DNA from: an uncultured Prevotellaceae bacterium | GTDB lineage: Bacteria; Bacteroidota; Bacteroidia; Bacteroidales; Bacteroidaceae | Length of the DNA: 64,000 nt | Assembly: GCA_900318555.1 (NCBI GenBank) | Contig: ONKX01000008.1 | Span: 1-64,000, forward strand | Direction: 5' to 3' | In this document: piece by piece, positions 45,036-53,265 of the stretch | Layout: every line of letters starts with the position of its first letter | How positions within the stretch are numbered: the stretch's first letter is position 1 | Notes under the pieces: generated by a model | The model's database searches: none | What the model was told of the DNA's origin: nothing | The model's input: only the letters and a program-made list of their open reading frames with translations | Position numbers and translations under genes: made by a program

Positions 45036-45876
45036 GATTGATAACGGTAGCGGTTTCTGTTTCGGAGTGACCACCGCCATTCAGAAGGCCGAAGAAGAGC
45101 TGGAGAAGGGTACACAGCTCTATTGTCTGGGCGATATCGTTCACAACGGCATGGAGTGTGAACGCCTGCGTGCAATGGGACTGGTGACCATCGACCATGA
45201 GGAGATGGCTCGCTTGCACGACGTAACGGTGCTGTTGCGAGCTCATGGCGAACCCCCTGAGACCTACGAGATGGCTCGTCGTAACAATATCGAAATCATT
45301 GATGCTACCTGTCCTGTGGTGTTGCAGTTGCAGAAACGCATCAAGAAACAGTATGAGGCTGGGGCGGGGCAGATTGTCATCTTCGGCAAAAAAGGTCATG
45401 CTGAAGTGTTGGGACTGGTCGGACAGACCCATTCGGATGCCATTATCATCGAGAGTCTCGAGGAGGTGACGAAGCTCGATTTCTCACACGACATCTACCT
45501 CTATTCGCAGACCACGAAGTCGCTTGATGAGTTTCATCGCATCATTGAGTATATCCAGCAGCACATCTCACCGTCTGCCACGTTCCGGAGTTTCGATACC
45601 ATCTGCCGTTCGGTAGCCAACCGGATGCCGAACATCTCGCAGTTTGCCACCAAGCACGACCTCATCCTTTTCGTCTGTGGAAGGAAGAGCTCGAATGGCA
45701 AGGTGCTCTATAACGAATGTCTGCGCGTCAATCCCAATACGCACCTCATCGAAGGACCTGAAGAAATAGACCCTTCGTGGTTGGCGGACGTCAGAACAGT
45801 AGGCATCTGCGGTGCCACCAGCACACCGAAGTGGCTGATGGAACAGTGTCGCGATGTGATTGTCGCAATGGAATAA
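45022..45876 (+). CDS. ispH: 4-hydroxy-3-methylbut-2-enyl diphosphate reductase
   Basis: The 284-residue product starts MLQIEIDNGSGFCFGVTTAI, with the first cluster cysteine in GFCFGV. It has DATCPVV for the second and GICGATSTPKWLM near the third. IspH performs the last step of the MEP pathway, making IPP and DMAPP, and uses a 4Fe-4S cluster. The start at 45022 overlaps the end of meaB; longer in-frame starts upstream lie inside meaB and lack family similarity. It is convergent with cmk (3-base gap). Confidence 0.94.
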   Translation: MLQIEIDNGSGFCFGVTTAIQKAEEELEKGTQLYCLGDIVHNGMECERLRAMGLVTIDHEEMARLHDVTVLLRAHGEPPETYEMARRNNIEIIDATCPVVLQLQKRIKKQYEAGAGQIVIFGKKGHAEVLGLVGQTHSDAIIIESLEEVTKLDFSHDIYLYSQTTKSLDEFHRIIEYIQQHISPSATFRSFDTICRSVANRMPNISQFATKHDLILFVCGRKSSNGKVLYNECLRVNPNTHLIEGPEEIDPSWLADVRTVGICGATSTPKWLMEQCRDVIVAME

Positions 45877-45879
45877 ATG

Positions 45880-46569
45880 TTATGCTTTGACGGCTTCGTT
45901 GAAGCGGTCCATGAGCCATTGTTTCTGTTCGGCAATGGTCATATTCGAGTTGTCCAGCTCTATGGCATCGTCGGCCTTGCGCAGGGGTGATACCTCGCGG
46001 TGGCTGTCGATGTAGTCACGCTCCTCGACATTCTTCAGGATTTCGTCGAAGTCGGCCTCCATGCCTTTTCCCTTCAACTCGTCATAGCGGCGCTGGGCAC
46101 GGACCTTTGCTGAGGCTGTGACGAACACCTTCAGTTCGGCATCGGGGAATACGACGGTACCGATGTCGCGACCGTCCATCACCACCCCTTTGTCCTTGCC
46201 CATCTGTTGCTGCTGGGCAACCATGGCCTCGCGAACAAAGCCCAGTGTGGCAATGGGACTGACGTGGTTCGACACTTCCATCGTGCGGATGTCGTGCTCG
46301 ACGAGTTCACCGTTCAGGTAAGTATCAGGGCGTCCCGTCTCGGCATTGAACTTAAACGAAATCTGGATGTTTGCCATCTGCTGGCGCAGGGCTTCTTCAT
46401 TGATGCCGCCTTCGGTAAACAGTCCGTTACGCAGGGCATAGAGTGTCACACTGCGATACATGGCTCCTGTGTCAACATATACGTAACCCACTTCGCGGGC
46501 CAGATCCTTGGCCATCGTGCTTTTTCCGCATGAGCTGTGGCCGTCAATAGCTATAGTAATCTTCTTCAT
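45880..46569 (-). CDS. cmk: Cytidylate kinase
   Basis: The 229-residue product has the P-loop GHSSCGKST (10-18), [17 protein letters not shown] and [21 protein letters not shown], all typical of bacterial CMP/dCMP kinases. The extra insert of about 40 residues in the NMP-binding domain is usual for the long type. The start overlaps the stop of the porQ gene by 4 bases (ATGA). Confidence 0.95.
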   Translation of the reverse strand: MKKITIAIDGHSSCGKSTMAKDLAREVGYVYVDTGAMYRSVTLYALRNGLFTEGGINEEALRQQMANIQISFKFNAETGRPDTYLNGELVEHDIRTMEVSNHVSPIATLGFVREAMVAQQQQMGKDKGVVMDGRDIGTVVFPDAELKVFVTASAKVRAQRRYDELKGKGMEADFDEILKNVEERDYIDSHREVSPLRKADDAIELDNSNMTIAEQKQWLMDRFNEAVKA

Positions 46570-47510
46570 AGTGCATAACTTACATTGATTAATAATGACG
46601 AAGCCGATACGTGATATTTCGCATAGGCCACGTGTAGTTTGAAACGCTCCAGCTGGAGTCCGCCACCTAGTGACAGTCCTGCTCCGTGGTTGCTGTCTCC
46701 TTCGTCGTCGGTAATCTTCATCTCACTGGCACGTCGGAAATTATAGCCTGCCGCCACATAGATGTTCTCGCCTAACAGCAGGTCGGCACCCACGGCCACA
46801 TGCTTGATGAATCCCTGATCCCAGTTGTTCAGTCGCGACAGGGTTGCTGACAGACGTAGCGGTGAGCCGATGAGGCGTTTCGTCACACCCAGCTGCAGGT
46901 CCAGCGGGATACGTTCGAAATCGTCCTCGTAAGCCTTGATTTGTCCGCCCAGATTCTTGGCAACAGCCGATAACGACCATCCACGGTCCTCGTCCCAATA
47001 GTTCAGTCCCAGGTCAATGCCTACGGCTGCCGAATTGTAACTGGCGATGTGTGAGGTAATGAAGCGGGCTGTGATACCACCGCTCAAATGGTTTGCCAAG
47101 AGATAAGCAAACGACCCTGCCAGCGTAATGTCACGGGCAGAGAAATCACCCATGTCTTCATTGTTCACGCTGGTCTGCTTCATCTTGCCGTAATCCATAT
47201 ATTGTGCTGCGACACCCCATGTGGCGCGCTCCTGATAGGCTTTGACGAACGACGCCGAAGCCGTCTTCGCCCCTTCCATATAGGTCATGAAGTTCAGGTT
47301 CAGCGTCTTGTCGCTCACACCGCTGATGAGTGCCGGATTATGGAAAATAATCGTTGCATCGTCGTCAGTCAGCGTGATGTTGTCACCACCCAATGCAGCA
47401 ACATGGGCACTGACGGGAAGGCGCAGAAAACTGTACACTTCCTGGCTCTCCTGTGCTGCTGTCATAAGCACTGACAACACCATAATGACTATTAATAGAC
47501 CTTTTTTCAT
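46566..47510 (-). CDS. porQ: Type IX secretion system protein PorQ
   Basis: The 314-residue product has a signal peptide ([19 protein letters not shown]) and an outer-membrane beta-barrel pattern. The PorV/PorQ-type start ([20 protein letters not shown]) is followed by HNPALI. PorQ is an outer-membrane barrel that with PorU, PorV and PorZ forms the attachment complex handling proteins with a type IX tail. This matches the tail on the protein at 13960-17700. It is followed directly by cmk. A -7 TATCTTTG lies 23 bases upstream. Confidence 0.88.
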   Translation of the reverse strand: MKKGLLIVIMVLSVLMTAAQESQEVYSFLRLPVSAHVAALGGDNITLTDDDATIIFHNPALISGVSDKTLNLNFMTYMEGAKTASASFVKAYQERATWGVAAQYMDYGKMKQTSVNNEDMGDFSARDITLAGSFAYLLANHLSGGITARFITSHIASYNSAAVGIDLGLNYWDEDRGWSLSAVAKNLGGQIKAYEDDFERIPLDLQLGVTKRLIGSPLRLSATLSRLNNWDQGFIKHVAVGADLLLGENIYVAAGYNFRRASEMKITDDEGDSNHGAGLSLGGGLQLERFKLHVAYAKYHVSASSLLINVSYAL

Positions 47511-47532
47511 CTAATAATCTCTAAAACCGATG

Positions 47533-47540
47533 CAAAGATA
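47533..47540 (-). promoter_or_regulatory. Probable -7 element for porQ-cmk
   Basis: TATCTTTG on the minus strand just upstream of porQ. No -33 TTTG at the usual distance. Confidence 0.45.
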
Positions 47541-47563
47541 ACAATTAATTCTTAATTTATTTG

Positions 47564-47571
47564 TACCTTTG
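47564..47571 (+). promoter_or_regulatory. Probable -7 element for the tonB-type gene
   Basis: TACCTTTG, a full TAnnTTTG match, 63 bases before the start at 47635 and divergent from the porQ element. No good -33 TTTG is seen. Confidence 0.5.
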
Positions 47572-47634
47572 CGGAAAATTTCAGCGATACCGCATAAATA
47601 ATAACGTAGTAATTCGCATTTTATTGCCAGAAAC

Positions 47635-48348
47635 ATGGAACAAAAAAAGACTCCACAGGCTGATATCGACCAGCGTCGCACCACAGGATTCCTTCTGGGA
47701 CTGACGTTTGTCTTGGCATTGTTCTATGTCACGCTGGAGTGGAATACCATTCCCGCCAACGATGATTTCGACCCCGTGGACCTCGGCGAAATGGTTCACG
47801 AGAGCGAACTCGTGCCGATGTCGAATCTGGAAACCATCACCCAATTGCAGGAGGAACACCAAGTGGAGAAGGCCGAACAGCTGCGTATCGTCGACGACAA
47901 TGTGGAGATCAGCGAACCTGACGAGGAAATGGAGAATGATAGGGAGGGTGACGACGATACGCTGCTCAAGGAACTTGAAGAGTCGCTCGACGACGATAAG
48001 GCACTCGCCTCGATGGGCGTCGACCCTAATAACCCGCTCAATTTCCATATTGCCGAGGAACTGCCGCAGTTTCCCGGTGGTGCCGTAGAGTTCATGAAGT
48101 GGCTCACCAAACACCTGCGCTACCCTTACAAAGCCCGTCAGGACAAGACTGAAGGTAAGGTGGTGGCCGTATTTTATGTCGAAAAGGACGGTAATATCAG
48201 TGGCATCAGTGTCACCAAGAAACTCTCTCCGGAGTGTGACCGTGAAGTCCTTCGTGTACTGGGCATGATGCCTCAGTGGAAGCCCGGCATCCAAAACGAT
48301 GAGCCCTGCCGCACTAAGGTCTGCATCCCGATTGTTTTTAAACTATAA
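47635..48348 (+). CDS. TonB-family energy transducer
   Basis: The 237-residue product has a single N-terminal membrane segment (FLLGLTFVLALFYVTLEW), an acidic linker (about 50-135, unlike the proline-rich one of E. coli) and a C-terminal TonB domain. That domain shows FPGGAVEFMKWLTKHLRYP and EGKVVAVFYVEKDGNISG. It would pass proton-motive energy to outer-membrane TonB-dependent receptors such as SusC types. No ExbB or ExbD is adjacent. The next gene is 36 bases downstream. Confidence 0.9.
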   Translation: MEQKKTPQADIDQRRTTGFLLGLTFVLALFYVTLEWNTIPANDDFDPVDLGEMVHESELVPMSNLETITQLQEEHQVEKAEQLRIVDDNVEISEPDEEMENDREGDDDTLLKELEESLDDDKALASMGVDPNNPLNFHIAEELPQFPGGAVEFMKWLTKHLRYPYKARQDKTEGKVVAVFYVEKDGNISGISVTKKLSPECDREVLRVLGMMPQWKPGIQNDEPCRTKVCIPIVFKL

Positions 48349-48384
48349 TGTCGCAACCCCGAAAATAACAAAAAAAGAAAAAAT

Positions 48385-49365
48385 ATGAAACAACTCTCAT
48401 CCGACGAAATCCTGAAAAAGGTCAACGACTTTCTCGACCACCTGCCCTACGATCGCAAGCCAGCCTCGCTTTACGAGCCGGTACAATATGTGCTTGCCAT
48501 TGGCGGCAAACGCATCCGTCCTGTTCTTGCCCTGTTGGGTTACAACCTCTGGCGCGAGCAGCCCGAGGATATCCTGATGCCGGCTGTTGGCTTGGAGACC
48601 TATCATAATTACACCCTGTTGCACGACGACCTCATGGATAAGGCCGATCTGCGTCGGGGACAGCAGACAGTACATAAGAAATGGAATGACAACAAGGCCA
48701 TTCTCTCGGGCGACTCCATGCTCGTATTGGCCTATCAGCGTGTCGCCCAGGTTCCGGCCGATAAGTTGCAACCCGTTCTCGACCTCTTCACCACTACCGC
48801 TCTCGAAATCGGTGAAGGCCAGGAGTACGACATGTCGTTCGAGACGCGCAATGACGTCACCGAGGACGAGTATATCGAGATGATTCGCCTGAAGACCTCC
48901 GTCCTGCTGGCCTGTGCGCTGAAGATGGGAGCCATCCTTGCTGATGCTCCGCAGGAGGATGCCGAACTGCTCTATCGTCTGGGCGAACAGGTGGGCCTTG
49001 CTTTCCAGTTGCAGGACGACCTGCTCGACGTCTATGGCGACCCCAAGGTCTTTGGCAAAGCCGTTGGTGGTGACATCACGTGCAACAAGAAGACGTACAT
49101 GCTCATCAATGCCTTCAACCGCGCCAACGGCAAGCAGCGTGCCGAACTGGAACGATGGATTAATGCCAAGACGTTCAATCGTGAGGTGAAGGTGGCCGAA
49201 GTCACGCGCCTCTACGACGAGATTGGCATCCGTCAGCTCTGCGAGGAGAAAATCAATTATTACTTCGACCTGGCGCGTCAGACCCTTCGCGAGGTCAACG
49301 TTCCCGACGAACGCAAGCAGGCCCTCAGCGCCTATATGGACGAACTCCTCCACCGCAACAAATAA
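48385..49365 (+). CDS. Polyprenyl (isoprenoid) diphosphate synthase
   Basis: The 326-residue product has both aspartate-rich motifs, DDLMD (81-85) and DDLLD (211-215), and the GGKRIRPVLALLG pattern. The family condenses IPP onto allylic diphosphates. The residues before the first DDxxD that decide chain length cannot be read as specific. It uses the IPP made by IspH. The stop is directly followed by the TatD start. Confidence 0.93.
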   Translation: MKQLSSDEILKKVNDFLDHLPYDRKPASLYEPVQYVLAIGGKRIRPVLALLGYNLWREQPEDILMPAVGLETYHNYTLLHDDLMDKADLRRGQQTVHKKWNDNKAILSGDSMLVLAYQRVAQVPADKLQPVLDLFTTTALEIGEGQEYDMSFETRNDVTEDEYIEMIRLKTSVLLACALKMGAILADAPQEDAELLYRLGEQVGLAFQLQDDLLDVYGDPKVFGKAVGGDITCNKKTYMLINAFNRANGKQRAELERWINAKTFNREVKVAEVTRLYDEIGIRQLCEEKINYYFDLARQTLREVNVPDERKQALSAYMDELLHRNK

Positions 49366-50160
49366 ATGTTCATCGACACCCACTGCCACCTCGACGGCGA
49401 AGAATTCGCAGCAGATCGCGACGCCGTCGTCCAGCGAGCCCGCGAGGCTGGCTGTACGGCCGTCTTCCTGCCTGCCATTGATGTTGCTTCGTGCCATACC
49501 GTTCTCGACGTCTGCCGTCAGTATCCTGGCTTTTGTCGTCCCATGCTCGGCCTCCATCCCGAGGAAGTCAAGGCAGATTGGAAAGAAGTCCTGGGTCACA
49601 TAAAGTATTCTCTCACCTCTCACCTCTCACCACTTACCTCTCCTGTTATCGCCATCGGCGAAGTCGGTCTCGACTATTACTGGAGCCGTGAGTTCGAGCA
49701 TGAACAGCTGGAAGCCTTCGAGGAGCAGGTTCGCTGGGCTGTCGAGTTGCAGCTGCCCTTGATGATTCACTGTCGCAAGGCACAAAACGAGATGGTTGCC
49801 ATTATTAAGAGGTACGCGCACGACCTGCCTGGAGGCGTGTTCCATTGTTTTACGGGTAATGTCCAGGAGGCTCAGCAACTGCTGGAGTTCGACCGCTTTG
49901 TGTTAGGCATCGGTGGCGTACTGACATTTAAGAAAAGCCATCTGCCCGAAACGTTGGCTGAAGTTGTGCCCCTCAATCGTATCGTCCTCGAGACCGATGC
50001 CCCCTATATGGCTCCCGTTCCCCTTCGCGGACAGCGCAACGAACCCGCCTTCATTCGTCACGTCATCACGCGGCTGGCCGAGGCTTACGGTGTCGCCGAA
50101 GAGGAAATCTGCCGCCAAACCAATGCCAACGTCGCCCGCGTCTTTAACGTTAATGGTTAA
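49366..50160 (+). CDS. TatD family metal-dependent hydrolase
   Basis: The 264-residue product has the metal motif DTHCHLDG, GEVGLDYYW, HCRKA, HCFTG and ETDAPYMAP, all standard for TatD DNases/hydrolases. Such enzymes are 3'-5' nucleases. It begins right after the previous stop. A heptamer array at 49612-49639 encodes SLTSHLSPLTS in a loop right before the conserved VIAIGEVGLDYY. Confidence 0.93.
   Translation: MFIDTHCHLDGEEFAADRDAVVQRAREAGCTAVFLPAIDVASCHTVLDVCRQYPGFCRPMLGLHPEEVKADWKEVLGHIKYSLTSHLSPLTSPVIAIGEVGLDYYWSREFEHEQLEAFEEQVRWAVELQLPLMIHCRKAQNEMVAIIKRYAHDLPGGVFHCFTGNVQEAQQLLEFDRFVLGIGGVLTFKKSHLPETLAEVVPLNRIVLETDAPYMAPVPLRGQRNEPAFIRHVITRLAEAYGVAEEEICRQTNANVARVFNVNG
49612..49639 (+). repeat. 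Heptamer array (CTCACCT) in the TatD gene
   Basis: Four 7-bp units (CTCACCT, CTCACCT, CTCACCA, CTTACCT) are read in frame. It has the same unit, reversed, as the arrays in the acyl-CoA synthetase gene. Confidence 0.85.
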
Positions 50161-50172
50161 AATTCCCTAAAC

Positions 50173-50200
50173 TATCAACTTTCAACTCTCAACTTTCAAC
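50173..50200 (+). repeat. Heptamer array (TTTCAAC) before tRNA-Ser
   Basis: Four units (TATCAAC, TTTCAAC, TCTCAAC, TTTCAAC) occupy the space between the TatD stop and the tRNA promoter. Confidence 0.75.
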
Positions 50201-50209
50201 TTTATTGAC

Positions 50210-50217
50210 TATCTTTG
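50210..50217 (+). promoter_or_regulatory. -7 element of the tRNA-Ser promoter
   Basis: TATCTTTG, 17 bases before the tRNA. No clear -33 TTTG; that position is taken by the heptamer array. Confidence 0.5.
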
Positions 50218-50233
50218 CACCCGCAAATCGCAG

Positions 50234-50321
50234 GGAGAGGTGCTCGAGTGGTTGAAGAGGCACGCCTGGAAAGCGTGTAACCGGCAAAACTGGTTCGCAG
50301 GTTCGAATCCTGTTCTCTCCG
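50234..50321 (+). tRNA. tRNA-Ser (GGA)
   Basis: An 88-base gene with a 7-bp acceptor stem (GGAGAGG with TTCTCTCC, one G-U), an anticodon stem CACGC/GCGTG with loop CTGGAAA (anticodon GGA at 50268-50270), a long class II variable arm and the T-arm GGTTCGAATCC. The CCA end is not encoded (GCA follows), as is common in Bacteroidota. It reads serine codons UCC and UCU. Confidence 0.95.
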
Positions 50322-50337
50322 CAGGATAAACAGGTTC

Positions 50338-50366
50338 AAAGCTCCGAGGCAAAACCTCGGGGCTTT
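50338..50366 (+). terminator. Strong hairpin terminator after tRNA-Ser
   Basis: A 12-bp stem (50338-50349 with 50355-50366, one G-U pair) with a 5-base loop. A moderate T-rich stretch follows at 50371-50377. Confidence 0.75.
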
Positions 50367-50573
50367 GCATCTCTTTTCAAACTTAGAGTTTCCGTTTTTA
50401 TCAAGAGACATATTAATGAAGATGAGCAATCTATCAAAAGTGCATTGAATTCATAATGTTTTGATGCAAATAATGAGGCAAAATAGAATCTTATCATATT
50501 TTTATGTGGTTAGCGGACGGCGTTTATCGTTTTTTTTTGTATCTTTGCAGCGATTTAGGTGTTTTTCTAACAG
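50367..50573 (+). other. Intergenic stretch with a possible gene remnant
   Basis: No gene with a start codon is seen. One plus-strand frame is open to a TAA at 50454-50456 and reads KRHINEDEQSIKSALNS at its end. It may be a scrap of a former gene next to the tRNA, but nothing identifies it. The later part is AT-rich and carries TATCTTTG (50540-50547), a -7 element for the gene at 50574. Confidence 0.35.
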
Positions 50574-53262
50574 ATGTACGATATGCATAAATCCACATGC
50601 GATAAAATGTTATGGTATAAGAGAGCAATGATATTACTACTCTCTGTATATCTCTCATTGGTAGCAGCATTTGCCCAATCAGACACTACACGGGTTTTCT
50701 CTGTGAACAATCCGCTGATTTATGAAGACGTGTGGGACTTGTGGCCTTACTCGTTTCTGAACGACAACGGCGACCCAGACGGCTTCAACGTCGATCTGAT
50801 TCGGCTCATCATGAAGGAACTGGACATTCCCTACGAAATTAGGTTGAAACCGTCGTCGGAGGCCTTTTGTGACCTGAAGGAAGGAAAGTCGGACCTGATG
50901 CTAGGACTAGCCGTAGGATTCCACGACGAGTTCGGCAAATACTCGAAGAATGCTGTCACGCTCTTCACCCAAAGCGTGGTGACGCCAAAGGACAAGGAGG
51001 TGGTCATCAAGCGCTTCCGCGACCTAAGCAACCACCAGGTGATAGTCTGCGACAGTTCGCTGGTCTATCACTTAATGCTGGAATACGGGTGGGGTGAGAA
51101 TGCCACTCCCGTGGGGGACATGAGCGAAGCCATTCAGGAGGTCAGCGCCAAGGGCGAGGGTGGCTGATGAACCGCTACCATATCGACGATCTTGAACTGA
51201 CGCCTGTCAACATGCCTCATGGTGAGTACAAGTTCATGTCGAACAACCAGCAGCTGCTCGACAAGCTCGACGAGGCCTATACCAGGCTCTATACCAACGA
51301 GAAGATTCAACCCTTGCAGGACAAGTGGTTCTATCCCGAGCGGCAGAATATGGAAGAGCCGAAGGGATTGTGGTATCTGCTGGGTGGCGGTTTGCTGCTA
51401 TTGGTCTTCATGGCTGTCTATGGCATCAGCTACCGTATCCAAAACCGGAAGATAAGGCTCGAGAACGTCAAGCGCAACAATCGTCTGGCGCTGATTCTTC
51501 AGACTAGTCAAGTACACATCTGGACCTACGACATCAAGACGAAACAGTTCTCCTGGCATAACGACAACGGGCAAGTGGCCTACACTTACACAATGGAGGA
51601 ATTTTCCCACCGATACAGTCGCGAGGATTTCGTCAGTCTGAAGTCGGCTCTGGACAAACTCGCTGAAACCAAGAAGACCGATGAGGAAGAGAAGGAGATA
51701 GAGTTGAACCTGCGCGCCAAGGATGTGGAAGACGGTGACACCAACGAGCGCGACTACCACATCGTGCTGTCCGTATTGAGCCGCGACAAGAAGGGCAACC
51801 CCGCCGTCATTATCGGCACCAAGAAGGACGTGACGGAGGAACAGCAGCAGAAGCGTCTCGATGAAGAACGCACGTTGCGCTACTGGTCCATCTTCTATAC
51901 CCCGATTTTGGGCATCATCCTCTTCAACAAAGACGGCCGGCTCGTCAACATCAACCCCAAGGCTTGCGACATATTCGGATGCAATGCTGAGGAAATCATA
52001 GAAAAGGGTGTTGATATCCATTCAATGTTCAACATCGACATGCAGGATTTGGAAGACGTGAATGGATACCAGGGTACCCAGACCGTCGGCCACGACATGA
52101 TAACCGAGTTCCGCCTGATGACCATCCACGACGATGCCGGTGAGATGCTGGGTGTCTTTGCCTTTTGCCGTGACATCACCATGTCGGTAAGCAGCAAAGA
52201 CCAGGAGCAGGAAGGCAAAAATAAGATTGACGCGTTGCGCGAAGAGCAGCAACAATATACCGAGATGCTCAACGCCGCCATCGGCGATACCGACATCCGC
52301 CAAGTCACCTACTCGCCCGGCTCCCACACACTGACTATCTACCGGAGTACCGACATCATCCAGCATGCGTTGACGCAGACACGCTGATAGAGTATAACAT
52401 CAGGACCACCCTCCGCTCAACGGACGGAAGGTCTCTGATTTTGTATTTCCGCTTAGAACCCTGCCATGACAACGATGGCAAGGTGAAGGAATACTGCGGC
52501 ATGCTGCGTGACATTAGTGAGATGGACTGGATTGAGCGTCAGATGAATCTGCAGACGACGAAGGTACAGGAGGTAGAGAAGACAAAGAATAGTTTCGTGA
52601 AAAACATGGTGCAAGAAATTCGTAATCCGATGAATGCCGTGGTCAAACACGTGGCGCAGATCAGCGATGTAAGTTCTTCTACCAATGAGCCGGAGCTGTG
52701 TAAGGTCATCCAGCAGAATGCCGACTACCTATTGCATATCATCGACACCATTCTCTTCCTGTCACGTTTGGAGGCAAGGATGGTAGAAATCAACCGGCAG
52801 CCCCAGAATTTCGCCGAACTGTTTGAGTCGCAGTGCGATGCGGGATGGAGGAAGTTCACGAATGCCGACACCCACTACATCGTGGAGAATCCATACGAAC
52901 AGCTAACTGTCGACATCGATGCCGAGAACCTTGGCCATGTCATCGAACAGGTGACGCGCAACGCCGCGCAGCATACGAAGCGGGGCACCGTCAGAGCTCG
53001 CTACGACTACATTGGCCGCCGACTGATTATTTCGGTCGACGATACAGGCGAGGGCATCCCCGAAGCCGAGCTTACCCGCATCCAGGAGGAAGAATTGGGC
53101 GGCGCCCACAACACTAAGGGCCTGGGGCTGGCCATCACCAAGGAGCTGGTCAGTCAGATGGGAGGCACCTTCGAGATTAGTTCGGAAGAAGGGTCGGGCA
53201 CCACTATCTATATCATGATCCCGTGTCACGCCTCAGTCATTAAACGCAAGAAAAACGCTTAG
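50574..53262 (+). pseudogene. Frameshifted periplasmic-sensor histidine kinase (disrupted paralogue)
   Basis: Three successive frames join into one kinase-like protein of about 895 residues. The first, 50574-51167, gives a signal peptide and half of an SBP_bac_3 ligand-binding domain. The second, 51167-52387, gives the rest of that domain (LDKLDEAYTRLYTNEKIQPL), a membrane segment (LWYLLGGGLLLLVFMAVYGI) and PAS-like domains. The third, about 52380-53262, gives the kinase core. Each join needs loss of one base (near 51159 and 52379). The dimerisation helix reads NMVQEIRNPMNAVV where the neighbour has SMTHELRTPLNAIV, so glutamine (52612-52614) replaces the phosphoacceptor histidine. The ATPase motifs GEGIPEAE and GLGLAITKEL persist. 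Either a decaying gene or, for the shifts alone, assembly errors. Confidence 0.8.
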
Positions 53263-53265
53263 CCC

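Noticed and set aside
50202..50429. Minus-strand frame over the tRNA containing REQDSNLRTSFAG
   Set aside because: This is the familiar false frame read antisense across a tRNA-Ser gene.
50234..50573. Integrated element attached at tRNA-Ser
   Set aside because: No integrase gene and no second copy of the tRNA 3' end were found nearby.
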